A stretch of 40,720 nucleotides of DNA from Gluconobacter aidae (lineage in GTDB: Bacteria; Pseudomonadota; Alphaproteobacteria; Acetobacterales; Acetobacteraceae): contig NZ_WIPH01000024.1 of assembly GCF_009547075.1 (NCBI RefSeq), forward strand, positions 1-40,720. The letters run 5' to 3'. Below, one piece after another: positions 16,021 through 24,922 of this stretch. The position numbers and the translations under genes were made by a program. The notes under the pieces are model-generated. The model searched no databases, was not told the origin of the DNA, and saw only the letters and a list, made by a program, of their open reading frames with translations. Numbering within the stretch: position 1 is the stretch's first letter; each line of letters starts with the position of its first letter.

Positions 16021-17109
16021 ATGCGCCGACCCATTCTCTCTGCCCTTCTGGCCGCCTGCACCGTGCTGGCCCCGTTTGCCGCTGCGAACGCTGCTCCCGC
16101 TCCGAATTATGTCGTGCTCGACAACGACTTACTCGGCCCGGGTGGCTCCAACATCCAGTCCATCATCCCGCTGCTCAACCGCCCCGGCGTGACGCTGCTG
16201 GGCCTGACCTCCGTCATCGGCGATGACTGGGAAAACGCGGGCACGGCGCATGCCCTCCGCTTTCTGGAAATCGCCCGCCAGACGCAGATCCCCGTGGCTG
16301 ACGGTGCCACCACGCCGCTGGTCAACACGGTGGCCGAGACGAAACTGCGCGAACAGCAGTTCGGCATTATTCCGTGGAAGGGCGCGTGGGGCGGTCTCGG
16401 CTCCATCGAGCACGTACCGGCCACGCAGCCTCCCGTCGCCAAGCTGCCGGAAGGCACACCGCATATCGCCGCCGATCCGCTCCCGGCTGCCATGTTCCTG
16501 ATCCGCGAGGTCCACGCCCATCCGCATCAGGTCACGGTCATTGCCGCAGGGCCACTGACAAACCTCGCCCTCGCCATCCGCATCGACCCGACTTTCGCTG
16601 CGACCGCGAAGCAGCTTGTCTTCATGGGCGGTCTGCTCGATGCCAGCATGATGTCCGTCACCGGCAATGCCGACTTCGCATCCGACTTCAACATGATCAT
16701 GGACCCCGAAGCCGCCCGCATCACCCTGACCGCGCCCTGGCCCGCCATCACCTGCGTCGGCAACGTCTCGAACGACATCATGATGACGCCCGAACTCGCC
16801 AGCCGCATCGACGAAAAGCACAACGCCGTCACGGATTACCTGAAAAAGTATCAGGCCCCTCTGCCCCTGTGGGACGAACTGACCTCCGCCATCGCCGTTG
16901 ATCCCACACTGGTGACGAAATCCGTCACGGCCGTCATGGACATCAACATCGAACATGGCATGGATTACGGCCACGCCCATATCTGGCCGGATTCCACGGC
17001 TCCGAAGAACATGGGTCTGAAGAAGGTGAAAATCGTGCAGTCCATCGACAGAACGCGCTTCATCAACGATTTCGTCTCACAGTCCCAGAACGCCCTGGGC
17101 ACGCACTAA
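16021..17109 (+). CDS. Exported nucleoside hydrolase-like protein with altered metal site
   Basis: This protein of 362 residues has a Sec signal peptide (about 1-24, cut after AAANA) and is expected in the periplasm. Its fold is that of inosine/uridine-preferring nucleoside hydrolases: VTLLGLTSVIGDDWENAGTAHALRFLEIA, VTVIAAGPLTNLALAIRIDP, LVFMGGLLDAS, ADFASDFNMIMDPEAA. The normal N-terminal calcium site DXDXXXDD is DNDLLGPG here (D34, D36 kept, the DD pair replaced by PG). The usual C-terminal HD pair reads WD (LWDELTSAIAVDP). Purine or pyrimidine ribosides in the periplasm could still be the substrate, but the chemistry may differ or be lost. GGAAGAG upstream of the ATG is a fair ribosome site. 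The fold is confident, the activity doubtful. Confidence 0.8.
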   Translation: MRRPILSALLAACTVLAPFAAANAAPAPNYVVLDNDLLGPGGSNIQSIIPLLNRPGVTLLGLTSVIGDDWENAGTAHALRFLEIARQTQIPVADGATTPLVNTVAETKLREQQFGIIPWKGAWGGLGSIEHVPATQPPVAKLPEGTPHIAADPLPAAMFLIREVHAHPHQVTVIAAGPLTNLALAIRIDPTFAATAKQLVFMGGLLDASMMSVTGNADFASDFNMIMDPEAARITLTAPWPAITCVGNVSNDIMMTPELASRIDEKHNAVTDYLKKYQAPLPLWDELTSAIAVDPTLVTKSVTAVMDINIEHGMDYGHAHIWPDSTAPKNMGLKKVKIVQSIDRTRFINDFVSQSQNALGTH

Positions 17110-17132
17110 CCCAAGGAGAGCACCCGACACAC

Positions 17133-17552
17133 ATGCTGAACATCATCAAGCTGGCCGTCGGCTGCCCGAGCCTCGAAGTCCTGCGCGAACGGCTGAACCA
17201 CTACCGCATCAACGGCCACGCCACCGTCCAGACCCGCACCATGCCCAAACGGGCCGAAGACGTGCTGGACGGTGGCTCCCTGTACCGCGTGATGGACGGC
17301 ATGATCCTGTGTCGTCAGCCGATCATCGGGCTGGAATCCTGCCAGCGCGCGGATGGCAGCACAGGCACGCTGATTGTCGTGTCCGATGACATCATCCCGG
17401 TCCAGCCACGCCCCATGCGCCCCTTTCAGGGGTGGCGCTATCTGGAACCCAAAGACGCCCCGCCGGATCTCGGCGACAGCCTGGCGCAGAACGGAATTGC
17501 CGATCTTCCGCCCCAGCTACGGCGCGAGCTGGCCGAGCTGGCCCTGATCTGA
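17133..17552 (+). CDS. DUF1489 family protein
   Basis: This small cytoplasmic protein of 139 residues belongs to a family common in Alphaproteobacteria and of unknown function. Family landmarks are IIKLAVGCPSLEVLRER at the start, TRTMPKRAEDVLDGGSLYRVMDGMILCRQPI in the middle, and the ending PVQPRPMRPFQGWRYLEPKDAPPDLG. No signal peptide or membrane span is seen. AAGGAG lies upstream but 14 bases from the ATG, longer than ideal. It sits 23 bases after the nucleoside hydrolase gene on the same strand and is likely cotranscribed with it. Confidence 0.85.
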   Translation: MLNIIKLAVGCPSLEVLRERLNHYRINGHATVQTRTMPKRAEDVLDGGSLYRVMDGMILCRQPIIGLESCQRADGSTGTLIVVSDDIIPVQPRPMRPFQGWRYLEPKDAPPDLGDSLAQNGIADLPPQLRRELAELALI

Positions 17553-17713
17553 GCTTCTCCGACAGGGACCTGCCTCATTTTTGCTGCATTCCGGGAACGG
17601 AATGGGACATGAAACGTCATGCCCCTATTCCGGGGAACCACAGGATGTCCCCTCTCCGCCCCAACGGGTGCCAGCAGGCGCTGCGTGCGGGCCAGAACAG
17701 AAGGAGTGCCGCC

Positions 17714-18652
17714 TTGCCGCCCTTTCCCCGTCCTTCCCGAGCAGGTACGGCTGCCGTCACGCTGTCAGCGGCTCTTTCCATCGGTCTCGGCCTGACAGCC
17801 CCGCTTTCCGGCGCCCATGCGCAGACGACAGCCCCGGGTCCCGCCAGCGAAGCCAAGGTCCTGCCTGGTAAAATCGTCTATGCCCAGCTCACCACTCCCG
17901 ATCTCGCCAAGGCCAAGGCATTTTACGGCGGCCTTCTGGGCTGGACCTTTCAGGACCGTGCCGTCTCCCGCGGGCATTACGCCGAAGCCCTCGTCAACGG
18001 GCATGTCGTGGCTGGTCTGGTTGAGCGTCCCCTGCCCAACACCGACAACCCGCCCCATCCGCTCTGGCTGCCTTTCATTTCAGCGCCGGACGTGTCGGCA
18101 CTGGCGAAGTCGTCGCGTCAGTGGGGCGCCAAGGTGCTGTTCCGCCCGACCATGATCCAGGGCCGCGGCGAACAGGCCATCATCGCCGATCCGCAGGGTG
18201 CCCTCTTTGCGAGCCTGCATGCTCCACATGGCGATCCGAACGATACGGATCCTACGGTACAGGGCGACTGGATCTGGAATGCGCTCCTGACCTCCACGCC
18301 CTCGGCCAGCGCGGGGTTCTATCAGAAGCTCTTCGGCTATCAGGTCGAGGCCGCTCCGGCACCTGACACCAACCAGCGTTACATCCTTGAATCGCAGTCC
18401 GTGGCCCGTGCGACGGTCAATCCACTCCCGCCACGTCTGCCGCCGAACGCGCGGGCCCGATGGCTCAGCTTCGTACAGGTGGACAATGTGGGCAGTACGG
18501 CTGAAAAAGCCGTGCAGCTTGGCGGTCGCGTTCTGGTCGAGCCGCATCTCGATCACCAGAACAGCATGATCGCCGTCCTTGCCGATCCGGCGGGTGCCGT
18601 CTTCGGTGTCATGGAACTGCATGACACCGGCCTGGCAGGAGACGCGAAATGA
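17714..18652 (+). CDS. Exported protein with two VOC (glyoxalase/bleomycin-resistance) domains
   Basis: This is a predicted periplasmic protein of 312 residues with two vicinal-oxygen-chelate modules in tandem. The first opens with KIVYAQLTTPDLAKAKAFYGGLLGWTF, the second with GDWIWNALLTSTPSASAGFYQKLFGYQVE. Each ends with the usual PQGALFASL- or PAGAVFGVM-type strand. The frame is open far upstream, past ATGs at 17609 and 17645. I chose the TTG at 17714 because AAGGAG (17701-17706) stands exactly seven bases before it and because translation from there gives a clean Sec signal (basic start, long hydrophobic core, cut after AHA). Secreted VOC proteins are uncommon; the ligand is unknown. The stop overlaps the next ATG (ATGA). 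Confidence 0.8.
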   Translation: MPPFPRPSRAGTAAVTLSAALSIGLGLTAPLSGAHAQTTAPGPASEAKVLPGKIVYAQLTTPDLAKAKAFYGGLLGWTFQDRAVSRGHYAEALVNGHVVAGLVERPLPNTDNPPHPLWLPFISAPDVSALAKSSRQWGAKVLFRPTMIQGRGEQAIIADPQGALFASLHAPHGDPNDTDPTVQGDWIWNALLTSTPSASAGFYQKLFGYQVEAAPAPDTNQRYILESQSVARATVNPLPPRLPPNARARWLSFVQVDNVGSTAEKAVQLGGRVLVEPHLDHQNSMIAVLADPAGAVFGVMELHDTGLAGDAK

Positions 18653-19155
18653 TCCGTCGGACAACAAAGACCTTTGCCCGCATTGGCGGTACGCTCTGCC
18701 TGCTCGGCATGCTGTCAGGCTGCGTCGGCTATGATGGATATGGCTATGACGGTTACGGCGGCTATGGCGGCGGTGGCTATTATGGCGGCTACGATACCGG
18801 CTGGGGCGGTGGCTGGGGTGGCGGCTGGGGCCCGGGTTATGGCGTCGGGCCCTATCGCGGCCATGGCCCTGGCGGTGGACGCGGACCAGGCGGCCATGGT
18901 CCCGGCGGGGGCGGTCCGGGTGGCGGCGGGTCGTCCCGGCAGAGGCGGCGGTCCGGGTGGCGGGGGTGGCCATGGTGGCGGTCCCGGCGGCGGAGGTGGC
19001 CACGGTGGGGGCGGCGGCCATCACTGACACCCGCGCTTCTTTCGGAGCATGAGGCACAAACGGGGGAGACGGAGTTCCGTCTCCCCCATCCTGTTTTCAG
19101 GAAGCGGCGCGATCCCCGCGTCCGGCCCGTTCCAGAGCCGCGATCTCGGCCATGA
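18649..19155 (+). CDS. Gly/Tyr-rich lipoprotein, reading frame probably broken
   Basis: The literal frame gives 168 residues. It starts with a lipoprotein signal (basic start, TLCLLGMLSGC, lipidated C25), then a repetitive segment of GYGGYGGG, GGGWGG and HGPGGG type (about 28-94). From about 18931 the literal frame changes to an Arg/Trp-rich and then ordinary-looking tail that runs through a terminator into the neighbouring gene on the other strand. The +1 frame continues the repeat instead and ends at 19027. The intended product is therefore probably about 125 residues, and the literal tail is an artefact of a shift. Glycine-rich envelope lipoproteins of this kind have no known activity. ATGA overlap with the VOC gene suggests coupling. 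Confidence 0.6.
   Translation: MIRRTTKTFARIGGTLCLLGMLSGCVGYDGYGYDGYGGYGGGGYYGGYDTGWGGGWGGGWGPGYGVGPYRGHGPGGGRGPGGHGPGGGGPGGGGSSRQRRRSGWRGWPWWRSRRRRWPRWGRRPSLTPALLSEHEAQTGETEFRLPHPVFRKRRDPRVRPVPEPRSRP
18932..19027 (+). other. Continuation of the Gly/His repeat in the +1 frame
   Basis: Read one base later than the lipoprotein frame, this segment encodes R-P-G-R followed by GGGPGGGGGHGGG-type repeats ending in GGGGGHH and a TGA at 19025-19027. Composition matches the first half of the lipoprotein, and the stop falls before the terminator at 19062. This is what one expects if a single base was gained (or two lost) near 18931, in evolution, by phase variation in the G-rich tract, or by sequencing error. 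Confidence 0.65.
19062..19087. terminator. Strong bidirectional terminator stem
   Basis: GGGGGAGACGG (19062-19072) pairs perfectly with CCGTCTCCCCC (19077-19087) around the loop AGTT, an 11-bp stem. It lies between the plus-strand lipoprotein gene and the end of the minus-strand FUSC gene. The plus side is followed by ATCCTGTTTT. It also argues that the plus-strand reading frame should end before it. Confidence 0.75.
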
Positions 19156-21088
19156 TTTCCCCGTTCTGAATCTTCAGGGCGACATCCGCCAGCGGGCCAC
19201 CCGCTTCAAGAGCCGCCGCCGTAGCGCTCCAGCGCTCACCGGCCTGCGCATCCCCTTCACACAGCCCGGCAGAGATATCGAAACGCAGCAGGGTCGCCTC
19301 GCCGCTCAGCCGCCGCAACGCCCGCAGCAGGGCATGGGCCTGCGTCGCGCGTTCGCCCACGGCGGACACGCCTCCCAGAACGGGCAGCGAGCCCCTGGCG
19401 AACTCCGCGCGCGTCGTATCGATGCCGGCCTGACGCTGGATGCGGTCCGTCATGACCGGATCTTCCCGTTTCAGAACGGCCGCCAGATAACGCAGATTGC
19501 CCACGACAGCCGTCTGCAACAGACCGTCCATGTCCTGCCCCCGGCGCTGCGGACAGACCATGAAGGCGCAGAACAGCCCGATCACGCTGCCAAGCGTGTT
19601 GTCGAGCATCCGCATCCAGGCCACACCCTGCGACGGCATGATCATTTCCGTCACGACGATGAACTGCGCGCTGATGAACACGACGAGCATGGTGTAATTC
19701 ACCGCCCGCATGGCGATGGCACCGATTACGAAAACCGCCACTGCCGTCAGCATCTGGGCCGAACCCGGCAGGAACGGCGTCAGAAGCAGCGCCAGCACGC
19801 CACCCCCCACCGTCCCGAGCACACGTTCCAGCGCCCGCACCAGCGTCGTCTGTCCGGAGGGCTGGATCACCAGCAGCACCGCCACCAGCGCCCAGAACCC
19901 ATAGTCAAGCCCCAGCCACCAACTGGTCATGTAGGTCGCCAGCAGGCCGACCACCAGGCGCAGCGTATGCTGCCAGATCGCAGGCGTCAGCCGGGCGACA
20001 TGCCGGGGCAGTTCGGCATCGAATGGCAGGCGCTCCTTCTGCGCGAGCCCTTCGGCCAGCGTCCCCAGTGTCCGCGCACTGGTCGCGACCAGTTCCCCGA
20101 TCGGACCCGCCGTCGCGGGAATGTTTCCCGCGAGCGCCAGCCCCTCGGAGGCCAGATGGCCAAGGTCCGGCGCGGGATCGAGTGCGGCATCACTGGCATG
20201 CTGGCAGAGAGCGGAAAACGCGGCGAGCGTCCCCCGCGCCTCGAAGTCCAGACCGCGTGTCTCGACAAGATGTTCAACGGCCAGCATCGCAGTGAACAAA
20301 CGCTCCGCCCCGGCCAGGGAGGCAATCAGACGCCCGCGCATGCCATAACTCGCATGCCCGGCATCAATCTGAAGCGCCATCCCGCGCGCGCGCTCGATTG
20401 CCGTGCGTACGTTCTGCCGGTGCACGGTTTCCTGAAGCCGCCCTGCCGCGATCTCGCCCGCCATGACCGACAGCAGCCGGTAACAGCCTCCCACGGCCCG
20501 CCGCGCAGGCGCATAGGGATGAAGCGGCCAGATGACGAGACACAGCAGCGTGGCCCACAGGCCACCGCCCCCGAATGCCCCCGCGATGACGAGAGCATCC
20601 TGAAGCCCATGGGCCGGGAACCCCGTCCCCGCGAGCATGACGCAGCCGAGAAGCGCGCAGAGCAGCGCCATGGACGGCGTCAGCGCGCGGGCCATCCCCA
20701 CCAGCAGCCCCGTCAGGACCAGCCAGGGCAGCACGCCCCGGAGCGGATACACGGCGATGAGAGACGTCACGCCGCCGAGGATCGCGCCCGCTACCGTAAA
20801 CAGTCCGAGAATGCGGAGCTGTTCGCGAGCCGTGCCACCCGGCTCGATCAGGCAGCTCCAGAACGCCGCGAACGCAGCCCAGGCCAGCACGGCCTGATGT
20901 TCATAAATTGCGGGAAGAAGGGCCACGACCGTGGCGACAGCGGCCCGGCTCCCCTCGGCCGGAGCAATCTGCTCCGGACTGACGGGGACCGAGTGCCGCG
21001 CCAGAAACTGCGTCAGAAAGTCGAACGGCCTGCCCCGTTTCAGGGCAGGCCGCGACGACGGACCAGAGGAGAGAGGGTCACGGACCAT
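19097..21088 (-). CDS. FUSC family (fusaric acid resistance-like) membrane transporter
   Basis: This 663-residue inner-membrane protein has the typical two-block layout of the FUSC/aromatic acid exporter family: a hydrophobic block of about six spans (about 50-185), a long soluble helical middle, and a second six-span block (about 375-510) with LDYGFWALVAVLLVIQP and RVLGTVGGGVLALLL. It is likely part of an efflux route for aromatic acids or other toxic organic compounds, usually together with periplasmic adaptor proteins, which are not encoded next door. Its ATG follows the stop of the upstream flavoprotein gene by only three bases, so the two form an operon. The substrate is inferred only from the family. 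Confidence 0.82.
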   Translation of the reverse strand: MVRDPLSSGPSSRPALKRGRPFDFLTQFLARHSVPVSPEQIAPAEGSRAAVATVVALLPAIYEHQAVLAWAAFAAFWSCLIEPGGTAREQLRILGLFTVAGAILGGVTSLIAVYPLRGVLPWLVLTGLLVGMARALTPSMALLCALLGCVMLAGTGFPAHGLQDALVIAGAFGGGGLWATLLCLVIWPLHPYAPARRAVGGCYRLLSVMAGEIAAGRLQETVHRQNVRTAIERARGMALQIDAGHASYGMRGRLIASLAGAERLFTAMLAVEHLVETRGLDFEARGTLAAFSALCQHASDAALDPAPDLGHLASEGLALAGNIPATAGPIGELVATSARTLGTLAEGLAQKERLPFDAELPRHVARLTPAIWQHTLRLVVGLLATYMTSWWLGLDYGFWALVAVLLVIQPSGQTTLVRALERVLGTVGGGVLALLLTPFLPGSAQMLTAVAVFVIGAIAMRAVNYTMLVVFISAQFIVVTEMIMPSQGVAWMRMLDNTLGSVIGLFCAFMVCPQRRGQDMDGLLQTAVVGNLRYLAAVLKREDPVMTDRIQRQAGIDTTRAEFARGSLPVLGGVSAVGERATQAHALLRALRRLSGEATLLRFDISAGLCEGDAQAGERWSATAAALEAGGPLADVALKIQNGEIMAEIAALERAGRGDRAAS

Positions 21089-21091
21089 GTC

Positions 21092-22510
21092 TCAGCGACC
21101 GGTCAGGATACGCTCCACGAGCTGGCCGACCGTCGGGACAAAGCCGTTCGCGTAGAACGGGTCCGTGCCGAAGCGCCACGCATTCGTGCCACCGAACATG
21201 AGATTGTGGTCCATGATCGCATCCTCATCCGCGCCGGGCGGAATATGGGACACGGTCTGGAGCGTCTTCTGGATGCAGAAAGAGCGCGGGTCAGCCTTCT
21301 GGCCCGTCGTGTACGGCTCTTTCTGCATCCAGTTGGAGAACCGACACTGCGACAGGCAGCCCATGCAGGCCGTCTGGTCCGCCAGGATCTCGCGCGCGCT
21401 TTCCGGCGTCACGAAAACCAGCGTGTCATCCGGTGTGCGCAAGGCCTCGGTGAAGCCCGCGGCTTCCCATTCGGCAATCCGCGGACGATCGGCCGCCGGC
21501 ACGAAGACCTCGCGCTTGCGGGCACCGACGCCGTAAGACGCCTCATATCCGTCACCGGATTCCTGACTGTACGGCACCTGACGCCCGGAGCGATCGCGCA
21601 GATCGTTCAGGAAGCTGTTCTTGACGGCTGAGGAATAGAAGCCGGTCGGGGAGAAGCGGTTGAGATACACATCCCCCTTCTTCAGCGTCAGGAGACGGCG
21701 CTTCCAGGCATTGGGGATCGGGCTTTCCTGTGTCAGGAGCGGACGGGTTCCAAACTGGAACGCGATCGGCCCCAGCTCCGGATTGCCGATCCAGTCCTGC
21801 CATTCCTCCAGATGCCAGACGCCACCGGCCATGATGATCGGCGTTTCGCCCAGGCCATAATTGCGCATGACGCGGCGCAGTTCGAGAACGCGCGGATAGG
21901 GATCTTCCGGAGATAGCGGATTTTCCGTGTTGGACAGGCCATTATGGCCGCCCGCACGCCACGGATCCTCGTAAACCACGCCGCCCAGAAGTTCCGGCGC
22001 CTTGCTGTAGGCGCGGCGCCACAGGGCGTTGAACGCACGTCCCGAGGAGACGATCGGGTAATACGGAATACCGAAGCGCACCGCGATGTCAGACAGGCGA
22101 TACGGCATGCCCGCACCACAGGTCACGCCATGGACCAGTCCGGGAGCCCCTTCGAGGATCCCGATGATGACGTCCTCGGCCCCGCCCATTTCCCACAGGA
22201 TATTGACGTTGATCCGGCCCTTGCCGCCCGAGATGTCGTGGGCAATTTTCGCCTGGGCGATGCCGCCGTCGATCGCGTAGCGGATCAGCTCCTGCTGGCG
22301 CTCGCGGCGCGTGCGACCGTGATAGATCTGCGGAACGGGATTGCCGTCCTGATCGTAGCTGTCCGCATTGACGGCCGAGATGGTTCCGATCCCACCGGCG
22401 GCAGCCCAGTGTCCGGCCGAAACGCCCGTGGAGACGGAAACACCTTTGCCCCCTTCGATCAGAGGCAGCACATCCTGACCACCAAAACGGAGGGTATCAA
22501 TTGATTTCAT
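21092..22510 (-). CDS. Nitronate monooxygenase-like flavoprotein with cysteine cluster
   Basis: This 472-residue TIM-barrel flavoprotein belongs to the 2-nitropropane dioxygenase/nitronate monooxygenase superfamily. Visible are GVSVSTGVSAGHWAAAGGIGTISAVNADS at the start, INVNILW, HGVTCGAGMP, PYYPIVSSGRAF, WRAGGHNGLSNTENP and ETPIIMAGGVW. Unusually it has a C-terminal cluster C382-X2-C385-X3-C389-X22-C412 (ACMGCLSQC ... SFCIQ) that looks fit to hold an iron-sulfur cluster. The frame is open to 22657, but ATG 22510 begins at the family start and avoids running through the pnp terminator. It is the first gene of an operon with the FUSC transporter, which suggests detoxification of a small organic compound. 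The true substrate is unknown. Confidence 0.78.
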   Translation of the reverse strand: MKSIDTLRFGGQDVLPLIEGGKGVSVSTGVSAGHWAAAGGIGTISAVNADSYDQDGNPVPQIYHGRTRRERQQELIRYAIDGGIAQAKIAHDISGGKGRINVNILWEMGGAEDVIIGILEGAPGLVHGVTCGAGMPYRLSDIAVRFGIPYYPIVSSGRAFNALWRRAYSKAPELLGGVVYEDPWRAGGHNGLSNTENPLSPEDPYPRVLELRRVMRNYGLGETPIIMAGGVWHLEEWQDWIGNPELGPIAFQFGTRPLLTQESPIPNAWKRRLLTLKKGDVYLNRFSPTGFYSSAVKNSFLNDLRDRSGRQVPYSQESGDGYEASYGVGARKREVFVPAADRPRIAEWEAAGFTEALRTPDDTLVFVTPESAREILADQTACMGCLSQCRFSNWMQKEPYTTGQKADPRSFCIQKTLQTVSHIPPGADEDAIMDHNLMFGGTNAWRFGTDPFYANGFVPTVGQLVERILTGR

Positions 22511-22536
22511 GGGGACTGGCTGTCTCCGAAACTCAG

Positions 22537-22567
22537 AAAAAAAAGGCGGGGCCTTGCGAGCCCCGCC
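22537..22567 (-). terminator. Rho-independent terminator of pnp
   Basis: On the minus strand GGCGGGGC (22567-22560) pairs with GCCCCGCC (22552-22545) around a seven-base loop, followed at once by eight T residues (22544-22537). This is the best intrinsic terminator in the window. It lies eight bases after the pnp stop and ends 27 bases before the next ATG on the same strand, so it cuts the pnp operon off from the flavoprotein gene. Confidence 0.92.
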
Positions 22568-22574
22568 CGAACAC

Positions 22575-24725
22575 TCACTCGGCGTCGCGACGGGGCGGAC
22601 GGCCGGGTCTGGCCCCCACACTCTCCGTGATATCGGCACCCGTGGCCTGATCGACAACCCTCATGGAGAGCTTGACCTTGCCGCGATCATCGAATCCGAT
22701 GACCTTGACCTTCACAGCATCGCCCTGCTTGACGACATCGGTCGTCTTCGCAACGCGGCCTTCAGCCAGTTCGGAAATGTGAACCAGGCCATCACGCGGG
22801 CCAAGGAAGTTCACAAACGCGCCGAAATCTGCGGTCTTGACGACCTTACCGTCATAGATGCGGCCGATTTCCGGTTCAGCGACAATGCCTTCGATCCGGG
22901 AGATGGCCTTCTGGGCCTGCTCGTCGTTCGCAGCGGCGATCGTCACGGTGCCATCGTCACCGATATCGACCTTCGCACCCGAATATTCGACGATCTCGCG
23001 GATCACCTTGCCGCCGGAACCGATCACGTCGCGGATCTTTTCCTTCGGAACGGAGATCGTGGTGATCTTCGGAGCATTGCCCGAAACGTCCGAACGGCCT
23101 TCCGTCAGAGCCTTGGACATTTCGCCGAGGATGTGGATCCGGCCTTCACGGGCCTGCTCCAGAGCGATCTTCATGATTTCCGGCGTGATGGATGTGATCT
23201 TGATGTCCATCTGCAGCGCGGTCACGCCGTCAGCCGTACCGGCCACCTTGAAGTCCATGTCGCCGAGATGATCTTCGTCACCCAGGATGTCGGACAGCAC
23301 GGCGTAACCACGATCTTCCTTGATCAGGCCCATGGCAATGCCGGCCACCGGACGCGGCAGCGGAACGCCGGCATCCATCAGCGCGAGCGAGGAGCCGCAG
23401 ACAGTCGCCATCGAGGACGAACCGTTGCTTTCCGTGATCTCGGAAACCACACGCATCGTGTACGGGAAGGCTTCTTTGGTCGGCAGCAGCGGATGAATCG
23501 CGCGCCATGCCAGCTTGCCGTGACCGATCTCACGACGGCCCGGGGAGCCCATGCGGCCACACTCACCGACCGAATACGGCGGGAAGTTGTAGTGCAGCAT
23601 GAAGTTGGAACGGTATTCGCCTTCCAGCGCGTCGATGATCTGCTCGTCCTGACCCGTGCCGAGCGTCGCGACCACGAGGGCCTGCGTCTCGCCACGCGTG
23701 AACAGGGACGAACCATGGGCGCGCGGCAGAATGCCGACTTCGGCCAAGATCGGACGGACCGTCTTCAGATCACGTCCATCGATGCGGATGCCCGTCTTGA
23801 GGATGGACCCACGAACGACCTGCGCCTCAAGCTCCTTGAGCATCGGCTTGGCCAGTTCGACGTCCAGACCTTCCTCGGCCAGGATCTCGTTGATCCGGTC
23901 CTTGGCTTCGGCGACCTTCTTGTAACGGGCCTGCTTCTGACGCTCCTTGTAAGCGTCCGCCATCAGCTTGTTGCCGACCTTCTCGACGCGCTTGCGAAGG
24001 GCGATTTCTTCCTTCGTCAGCGACGGCAGATCCCACGGCGCCTTCGCAGCGTGCTCGGCCAGCGCGATGATGGCGTCGATAACCGGCTGGAAGGACGTGT
24101 GCCCCAGCGTGACGGCTTCAAGCATCGTCTCTTCCGAAAGCTCGCTGGCTTCGGATTCGACCATCAGCACGCCTTCGGCCGTACCGGCGACCATCAGGTC
24201 GAGCGTGCTGTCCTTGATCTCGTCATGCGTCGGGTTCACGACCAGCTTGCCATCGATGCGGCCGATGCGCGCGCAGGCGACCGGGCCGAAGAACGGAATG
24301 CCCGAGAGCGTCAGCGCGGCCGAGCAACCGATCAGCGACACCAGGGCCGGATCGTTCTCGTTGTCGTAGCTCAGAACCGTTGCGGTGATCTGGACTTCGT
24401 TGCGGAAGTTCTCCGGGAACAGCGGACGGATCGGACGATCGATCAGACGGGCGTTCAGGACTTCGGCTTCGGACGGACGGCCTTCACGCTTGAAGAACCC
24501 ACCCGGGATCTTGCCGGCGGCGTAAGCCTTTTCCTGGTAGTTGACCGTCAGCGGGAAGAAGTCCTGTCCCGGCTTGACGGTCTTGGCGCCAACGGCGGTG
24601 CAGAGCACGACCGTGTCTCCATACGTGATCATGACGGCGCCGTCCGCCTGGCGTGCGACCTTGCCGGTCTCCAGGATCAGGGGGCGTCCGGCCCATTCGA
24701 TTTCCTTACGGAAATAATCAAACAT
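22575..24725 (-). CDS. pnp: Polynucleotide phosphorylase
   Basis: This is a phosphate-dependent 3'-to-5' exoribonuclease of 716 residues, close to the usual length, and a core part of the RNA degradosome. Two RNase PH-like domains are evident: the first begins [30 protein letters not shown]; the second has [27 protein letters not shown] and the catalytic-site block [13 protein letters not shown] domain ([22 protein letters not shown]) and an S1 domain ([21 protein letters not shown]) close the protein. It is the last gene of the nusA operon, 197 bases after rpsO, and is followed by a strong terminator. In many bacteria pnp controls its own message through a leader hairpin cut by RNase III; the rpsO-pnp gap here could hold such a structure. 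Confidence 0.97.
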   Translation of the reverse strand: MFDYFRKEIEWAGRPLILETGKVARQADGAVMITYGDTVVLCTAVGAKTVKPGQDFFPLTVNYQEKAYAAGKIPGGFFKREGRPSEAEVLNARLIDRPIRPLFPENFRNEVQITATVLSYDNENDPALVSLIGCSAALTLSGIPFFGPVACARIGRIDGKLVVNPTHDEIKDSTLDLMVAGTAEGVLMVESEASELSEETMLEAVTLGHTSFQPVIDAIIALAEHAAKAPWDLPSLTKEEIALRKRVEKVGNKLMADAYKERQKQARYKKVAEAKDRINEILAEEGLDVELAKPMLKELEAQVVRGSILKTGIRIDGRDLKTVRPILAEVGILPRAHGSSLFTRGETQALVVATLGTGQDEQIIDALEGEYRSNFMLHYNFPPYSVGECGRMGSPGRREIGHGKLAWRAIHPLLPTKEAFPYTMRVVSEITESNGSSSMATVCGSSLALMDAGVPLPRPVAGIAMGLIKEDRGYAVLSDILGDEDHLGDMDFKVAGTADGVTALQMDIKITSITPEIMKIALEQAREGRIHILGEMSKALTEGRSDVSGNAPKITTISVPKEKIRDVIGSGGKVIREIVEYSGAKVDIGDDGTVTIAAANDEQAQKAISRIEGIVAEPEIGRIYDGKVVKTADFGAFVNFLGPRDGLVHISELAEGRVAKTTDVVKQGDAVKVKVIGFDDRGKVKLSMRVVDQATGADITESVGARPGRPPRRDAE

Positions 24726-24893
24726 GCATGTTTTCCCAAATTAAGGGTGAAACCATCTCCGGGCGTCCGGCAGGTGGCGGAGCAGCGTTTCGGACGGCAT
24801 GGCGGTGATGACGGGAAGCCCCCGACATGACACCATGTGGCCTGAAACGCCGGTCGCGCACCCGCACCGCCGGACAGGCGATGGCGGGGGTGC

Positions 24894-24911
24894 CCGGGAG
24901 CATGCTCCCGG
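24894..24911 (-). terminator. Hairpin in the rpsO-pnp gap
   Basis: CCGGGAG (24894-24900) and CTCCCGG (24905-24911) form a perfect 7-bp stem around CATG, 12 bases after the rpsO stop on the minus strand. No T run follows, so it is either a leaky terminator or an RNA-processing stem between rpsO and pnp, as known in other bacteria. The rest of the 197-base gap holds no gene I can support. Confidence 0.5.
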
Positions 24912-24922
24912 ACAGATCCAGC

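Noticed and set aside
19049-21631. 860-codon plus-strand frame opposite the FUSC gene and part of the flavoprotein gene
   Set aside because: Arg/Gln/Pro-rich sequence without domains; the opposite strand has a well-formed membrane protein and a TIM-barrel enzyme.
24718-24903. 61-codon minus frame in the rpsO-pnp gap
   Set aside because: No family features or ribosome site; it spans the hairpin and the pnp start.
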